From: Candidatus Shapirobacteria bacterium CG10_big_fil_rev_8_21_14_0_10_48_15 | GTDB taxonomy: Bacteria > Patescibacteriota > Microgenomatia > PFEM01 | Direction: 5' to 3' | Assembly: GCA_002793635.1 (NCBI GenBank) | Contig: PFEM01000031.1 | Span: 10,007 to 20,912, forward strand | DNA length: 10,906 bases | In this document: positions 7,492 to 10,906 of the stretch, piece by piece | How the letters are laid out: every line of letters starts with the position of its first letter | How positions within the stretch are numbered: position 1 is the first letter of the stretch | Made by a program: the position numbers and the translations under genes | Notes under the pieces: model-generated | What the model was told of the DNA's origin: nothing | The model's database searches: none | Seen by the model: the letters and a program-made list of their open reading frames with translations, nothing else

Positions 7492-8900
7492 AATCGTCTC
7501 GGGGCTTTTCTTTAATTGAAATTGTCGTGGCTTTGGGAGTTTTTTCCATCATTGTTTTCGCCACCATGCAGGTCTTTTTTGTCAGTCAAGGCAGTGTCCA
7601 ACTCAACGAACAAAAAATTAAGGCCGGTCTGTTGCTGAACGAGTTTTTGGAAGGCGTTAAAAATATCCAGAGAAACAATTGGAACGATTTGCAAAACGGC
7701 CGTTTTATCATTAGCGATGATGGCAACGGTAGCCTCGTTTTGACCGTCAGCGACGGGGAAACAATTGCTGGGTTTACCCGTTTTTTGGATATTCAAGACG
7801 CTTTCCGGGATGAAACCGGCCAGCTGGCCACCAGCGGCACCCTTGATTCTTCGACCAAAAAAGTCACCGCCACGGTGACCTGGCAAACCAAACAAATCAG
7901 CCAAACAGTTTATCTGACCCGCTATTTTGAAAATCTGGCTTGGACGCAAACGACCGTGGCCGACTGGCAAGCGGGGGAAAGAAATTTGGTCAAAGTGGTT
8001 GACCCGATACTGGATAACGGCGAAATCAAACTGGTGGGCGGCTGTCAAAGCGGCTCGCCGGAATCGCTGATTTATGATGATGCCCTCCGAAACGGCTGGC
8101 GGGCCAATTGCGACGGGCTGCCTTTTTGGCAACGACTGTGGTGCCTTTTAAACATCATCTTCGGCAACAGCACGATTCAAAGCCAATCAGCGGAGCAAAC
8201 CCACAACAGTTCGGCTTACGCGATTAAAATCACCTTGGTCGCCCCCAGTTCCGGCAGCCGCTGGTCGTGGGTAAGAATTTTTAATTATGATGAAGTGTGC
8301 ACTGTCGGTTTTCGAAATTTACACTTTTTTGTTTTTAACCCAACAGGCAGTCCGGTCAACGTTAATGTGACTGCCGTTTATGGACAATGGGACAGACGCA
8401 CCATTACTTTGGCGCCCGGTGTTTGGACGGAAATCAGCTTGGATTACGAAAGCCTTGAGGGCAGCTACGAAAACAATCTCGAGTCAATTTACTTTTCGCG
8501 CCAACTATCAGCCAGTGATCCCAGCTTGACCTTTTTTGTTGACGACATGGATTTGACCGGCGGGATTGGCGGGTTTTTTACCGAAGGGACACTGACTTCC
8601 TCAATCTTGGATACTGATAAAAGCTCGGCCTTTAACCGGGTCAGCTTTAGCGCTGACCTGCCGGCCAACACGGCCGTCGGGACGCAAACCGCCGTGGCCA
8701 ACGATCTTGCCGGCCCCTGGGTTTTTACCGGGCCGGGCGGCACGGGTCTAAGCAACGATCTTTATACTGCTCCCGAAGGGGAAGGCATCAGACTGGGCGA
8801 CAATCTGGGCCGCTACTTTCGTTACAAAGCTTACTTAAAAAGCGCTGATGGCGTCAGCACCCCAATTTTACGAGATGTCACCGTCAATTACTCGCCATGA
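7488..8900 (+). CDS. Large minor prepilin with carbohydrate-binding-like C-terminal region
   Basis: A 470-aa prepilin, about three times the usual minor-pilin length. The leader MKSSRG is followed by FSLIEIVVALGVF (cleavage G6/F7, glutamate at mature position 5). A pilin-like domain runs to about 150 (ending VYLTRYFENL). Residues about 192-357 look like a beta-sandwich of carbohydrate-binding or galactose-binding type: LIYDDALRNGW at the start, a HFFVFNPTGSPVNVNVTA strand pair, LAPGVWTEISLDY, and SLTFFVDDMDL at the end. A second beta region (about 362-470) has the pattern S-S-I-L-D ... GRYFRYKAYLKS ... TPILRDVTVNY common at the end of repetitive surface proteins. Four cysteines (C186, C208, C219, C271) could form disulfides. 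A short hydrophobic insert (212-225, PFWQRLWCLLNIIF) interrupts the sandwich. Best reading: tip-located adhesive pilin. Domain family and ligand are inferred. Confidence 0.85.
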   Translation: MKSSRGFSLIEIVVALGVFSIIVFATMQVFFVSQGSVQLNEQKIKAGLLLNEFLEGVKNIQRNNWNDLQNGRFIISDDGNGSLVLTVSDGETIAGFTRFLDIQDAFRDETGQLATSGTLDSSTKKVTATVTWQTKQISQTVYLTRYFENLAWTQTTVADWQAGERNLVKVVDPILDNGEIKLVGGCQSGSPESLIYDDALRNGWRANCDGLPFWQRLWCLLNIIFGNSTIQSQSAEQTHNSSAYAIKITLVAPSSGSRWSWVRIFNYDEVCTVGFRNLHFFVFNPTGSPVNVNVTAVYGQWDRRTITLAPGVWTEISLDYESLEGSYENNLESIYFSRQLSASDPSLTFFVDDMDLTGGIGGFFTEGTLTSSILDTDKSSAFNRVSFSADLPANTAVGTQTAVANDLAGPWVFTGPGGTGLSNDLYTAPEGEGIRLGDNLGRYFRYKAYLKSADGVSTPILRDVTVNYSP

Positions 8901-9370
8901 AGAAAGGCGCCTCTCTGGTTGAACTGTTGATCTACTCGGGTTTACTGGCCGTGGTCATGCTGGTTTTGTATTCTTTTTATATTCAAGTCAGCCAGCAACG
9001 GCTTTACCAACTTTACCAAACCAGCCTGGCAACCAATGGTCACCAAATCATGTTTGACCTCCAGCAAACCATTAAGCAAGCGACTAGCGTGAGCATCCCT
9101 GCGGCCGGCAGCAGCGGCAGCCAACTTAGTTTGGATGGCGGCAACCTTGTTTACACCGTGGATGCCGACTTCAGGTTGGTCAAAACCGAGGGTGACCAGG
9201 ATTTTTTTCTGACCGACGGCGAAGTGCTGGTGGACCAAATTACTTTTTACCGGCTGGGACCGTCAACGGCCAATCCCACCATCAAAATCGAACTGACGCT
9301 CAAAGCCAAAGGTTGGGCCAATAACCAAGAACAAAAAGAAACGTGGCAAACCGCGGTCACTCTTTTATAA
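8897..9370 (+). CDS. Minor prepilin (PilW/GspJ-like)
   Basis: Minor pilin of 157 aa. The leader MKKG is followed by ASLVELLIYSGLL, so cleavage is expected after G4 with glutamate at mature position 5 and a hydrophobic helix to about 28. The soluble part (HQIMFDLQQTIKQATSV, a LVYTVDADFRLVKTEG strand pair, and LVDQITFYRLGPST) resembles PilW/GspJ/ComGF-type subunits. The ATG overlaps the previous stop (ATGA). Probably a component of the pilus initiation/tip complex with its neighbours. The assignment to PilW versus GspJ is not resolvable by eye. Confidence 0.85.
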   Translation: MKKGASLVELLIYSGLLAVVMLVLYSFYIQVSQQRLYQLYQTSLATNGHQIMFDLQQTIKQATSVSIPAAGSSGSQLSLDGGNLVYTVDADFRLVKTEGDQDFFLTDGEVLVDQITFYRLGPSTANPTIKIELTLKAKGWANNQEQKETWQTAVTLL

Positions 9371-9371
9371 A

Positions 9372-9749
9372 ATGAACACGCAAAAGGGTCAAGCCATGAT
9401 CATTGTTTTATTCGTCACTGCTATTGCCGTCTTTGCGCTGCTGCAAGTAACGGTTTTGAGCGTTAGTTCCATCAGCGTGGGCGGTGAATATTATCAGGGG
9501 ATGATCCTTTTAACCAAAGCGGAGGGCTACTTGGAAGAAGCGGCGCTACGTTTTTTGCGCGACCCCAGCTACACCGGCGAAGCGATTACCGACAACGATT
9601 TTACTTGCACGAGCCAGGTCAATGACTTTGGGGAGGGTAAACAGCTGCTCTGCCGCTGCCAAAAAGGCAACCGCTATCGCCAGGTCCAAATGAACCTCAC
9701 TTTTAATCAAGGCGCGTTTATTTTTAGTGCGATAGAAGAGACGCCTTAA
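9372..9749 (+). CDS. PilX/GspK-like membrane-anchored minor subunit
   Basis: A 125-aa protein with an N-terminal KGQAMIIVLFVTAIAVFALLQ hydrophobic segment, like the PilX-type N-terminus. It has the G of a prepilin site (G6) but lacks the glutamate at mature position 5 (I is there), as expected of GspK/PilX-type subunits that cap the complex. The soluble part follows the TKAEGYLEEAALRFLRDPSY helix and holds three cysteines (C79, C94, C96). It starts one base after the preceding stop and completes the four-member minor-pilin set. Whether it is cleaved is uncertain. Confidence 0.78.
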   Translation: MNTQKGQAMIIVLFVTAIAVFALLQVTVLSVSSISVGGEYYQGMILLTKAEGYLEEAALRFLRDPSYTGEAITDNDFTCTSQVNDFGEGKQLLCRCQKGNRYRQVQMNLTFNQGAFIFSAIEETP

Positions 9750-9752
9750 AAA

Positions 9753-9761
9753 TGTTATGAT
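9753..9761 (+). promoter_or_regulatory. Extended -10 promoter ahead of pilM
   Basis: TGTTATGAT matches an extended -10 (TG-n-TATGAT). No good -35 is present at 17 bp (TAGAAG). Transcription would start near 9768, about three bases before the ATG at 9771, giving a near-leaderless message that could boost pilM independently of the upstream operon. Inferred from sequence only. Confidence 0.45.
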
Positions 9762-9770
9762 AAAAAAGCC

Positions 9771-10906
9771 ATGAATTGGCAAACTGCCCAAAAGCAAAAA
9801 TATCTGACGTTGGTTTTTACCGACACTACTCTGAGAATTATCAAACTTGATCGGTCCGGTCGGCAGCTGGTCAAGTTGGCGGACATCGCTTTGCCACCGC
9901 AAACAATTATTCATGGCGAAGTGGCCGATCCAACCAAACTGGGCCAGTTTTTGCGTCAGCTCAGGCTGAAAAATAATCTCCAAGACCAATTTGTCATCGT
10001 CGGCTTGCCGGAAAACAAAATTTCTATCCATACCCTGGAATTACCCGGAATTAAAATCAGTGAAATCGATGAAGCCATCCGGCTGCAAGCGGAAAATTTA
10101 CTCCCTTTTGACTATGACGAAGAATATCTTGACTGGCAGTTGGTCAACGCCGCCGGCGGCGAGGAAAAAACCCGCATTATGCTGATGGCCGTCCCGCGTC
10201 GGATCATTGATAATTTTGTCACTAGTCTGGAAGCGGCCGAGTGGCAACCGATTGCCTTTGAAACGATTTCCCTGGCCTTGTGGCGACTGCTCCCTCAAGA
10301 AAAAGTCAGTTTTGCGGCTTTGGTGGAAAACAACCACAACGTCCTGATCCTGAACCGCGACCAATCAATCATCGCTGCGTCGGTCTTTGCTGCAGCTGAT
10401 CAACTGGTGGAAACCATGACCCAGATGAGCCAGTTTTATGCGGTCAGTCCGGACGAAGCGAAACAAAAGATTAAGGTTTATCTCTGCGGCCAAGCCGTGA
10501 ATAACGCTCTCATCAGTCAGATCAAAAATCATGCTCTGTTTGCACCGGTGCTTTTAAAAACCGGCGTGACCGGCTTGCCGCCCGACCGCCAAACCGCCCT
10601 GGCTTGGCTGGTGGCGATGGCCCAAAAAAAAGTCACCCCGCCGCGAGACAAAAACAGCCTGAATATTTTGCCGATCAGCTTGGCGCAAAAATACCAGCAG
10701 CTTTCTACCCAAAAGCGGGAACAAAATTTTGCTTGGCTGTTCGGTTTTGGCTTGCTTTGCCTCAATCTAATTTTGGCCTTTGTCTTTTGGCAAACTAATA
10801 ACCAAAAAATCAGTTTGAAAAAGCAGACCCAAGCCATGGCCAACCCCAGCACGCAAGCAGCCGCGCTGGCCGGCCTCCAACAGATTGACTTTGTGGCCAA
10901 TACCGT
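9771..10906 (+). CDS. pilM: PilM-PilN fusion (GspL-like), 3' end cut by the window
   Basis: Inner-membrane assembly protein, 378 codons visible and still open at the window end. Residues about 1-285 match PilM: FVIVGLPENKISIHTLELPG (74-93), IDEAIRLQAENLLPFDYDEEYLD (99-121), MAVPRRIIDNFVTSLEAAEW (139-158), IAFETISLALWRLL, and a C-terminal YLCGQAVNNALI plus GLPP. Instead of ending, the protein continues through LNILP (297-301), the PilN motif that docks into PilM, then basic/polar residues and a membrane helix (about 320-340), followed by a periplasmic coiled-coil-like start (KISLKKQTQAM). This is PilM plus the beginning of PilN in one chain, the arrangement of GspL. The nucleotide-binding motifs are degenerate: phosphate-1 reads VFTDTTLRIIKL and phosphate-2 LVENNHNVLILN, without the usual D-I-G-S/A-x-S/T. 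There is no ribosome binding site. Confidence 0.88.
   Translation, partial: MNWQTAQKQKYLTLVFTDTTLRIIKLDRSGRQLVKLADIALPPQTIIHGEVADPTKLGQFLRQLRLKNNLQDQFVIVGLPENKISIHTLELPGIKISEIDEAIRLQAENLLPFDYDEEYLDWQLVNAAGGEEKTRIMLMAVPRRIIDNFVTSLEAAEWQPIAFETISLALWRLLPQEKVSFAALVENNHNVLILNRDQSIIAASVFAAADQLVETMTQMSQFYAVSPDEAKQKIKVYLCGQAVNNALISQIKNHALFAPVLLKTGVTGLPPDRQTALAWLVAMAQKKVTPPRDKNSLNILPISLAQKYQQLSTQKREQNFAWLFGFGLLCLNLILAFVFWQTNNQKISLKKQTQAMANPSTQAAALAGLQQIDFVANT

Noticed and set aside
7512..8132. 206-aa open frame on the minus strand
   Set aside because: Lies wholly inside the large minor-pilin gene, which has a complete prepilin signal and coupled start; the antisense product shows no domain features and is a shadow frame.
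10529..10900. 123-aa open frame on the minus strand
   Set aside because: Antisense to the PilM-PilN fusion; the sense strand has clear family motifs there, and the antisense frame has none.
1..10906. tRNA, rRNA, CRISPR, transposon or integron features
   Set aside because: No repeat-spacer array, transposase motif, terminal inverted repeats or recognisable RNA gene was found; genes fill nearly the whole window.

Overview
The window reads as one densely packed bacterial locus, all on the + strand. It joins a small His-Asp signalling module to a type IV pilus (type II secretion-like) assembly operon. Genes overlap or abut by a few bases, GC content is intermediate, and stops are read with the standard code. 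The style of the genes points to a Candidate Phyla Radiation (Patescibacteria) organism, perhaps a Microgenomates-type lineage: a 7TM-type histidine kinase, pilB-pilC followed by a run of minor pilins and then pilM, and pilins with a C-terminal carbohydrate-binding-like beta-sandwich. That placement is inference from gene style and order, not from a marker gene.

Layout: (1) 1-1055, a class I SAM-dependent methyltransferase, probably cut at its 5' end by the window edge. (2) 1058-1094, a promoter whose -10 lies so close to the start codon that the transcript should be nearly leaderless. (3) 1094-4126, a signalling module: a polytopic membrane histidine kinase, a single-domain receiver, a 59-residue protein (3586-3765) that is a stand-alone DHp helical hairpin with its histidine, and a second single-domain receiver. 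(4) 4127-9749, the pilus genes: PilB extension ATPase, PilC platform protein, three class III prepilin-like minor pilins (one of 470 aa with an adhesin-like C-terminal region) and a PilX-like membrane-anchored subunit. (5) 9771 to the window end, a PilM-like protein fused to a PilN-like segment, i.e. GspL-like architecture, preceded by its own extended -10 element.

Working model: the kinase senses a membrane or envelope cue. Phosphate could pass His to Asp to His to Asp through receiver 1, the mini-DHp protein and receiver 2, in the manner of the Spo0F/Spo0B relay. Neither receiver has a DNA-binding domain, so output is likely by protein contact. The direct junction to pilB, where the pilB ATG follows the receiver 2 stop codon immediately, makes the pilus motor or its assembly platform the obvious target. 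The least-described element is the tiny DHp gene with its probable four-step relay built into a pilus operon. No RNA genes, CRISPR arrays, insertion sequences or clear intrinsic terminators were seen, and no stretch over 300 bases lacks a gene.
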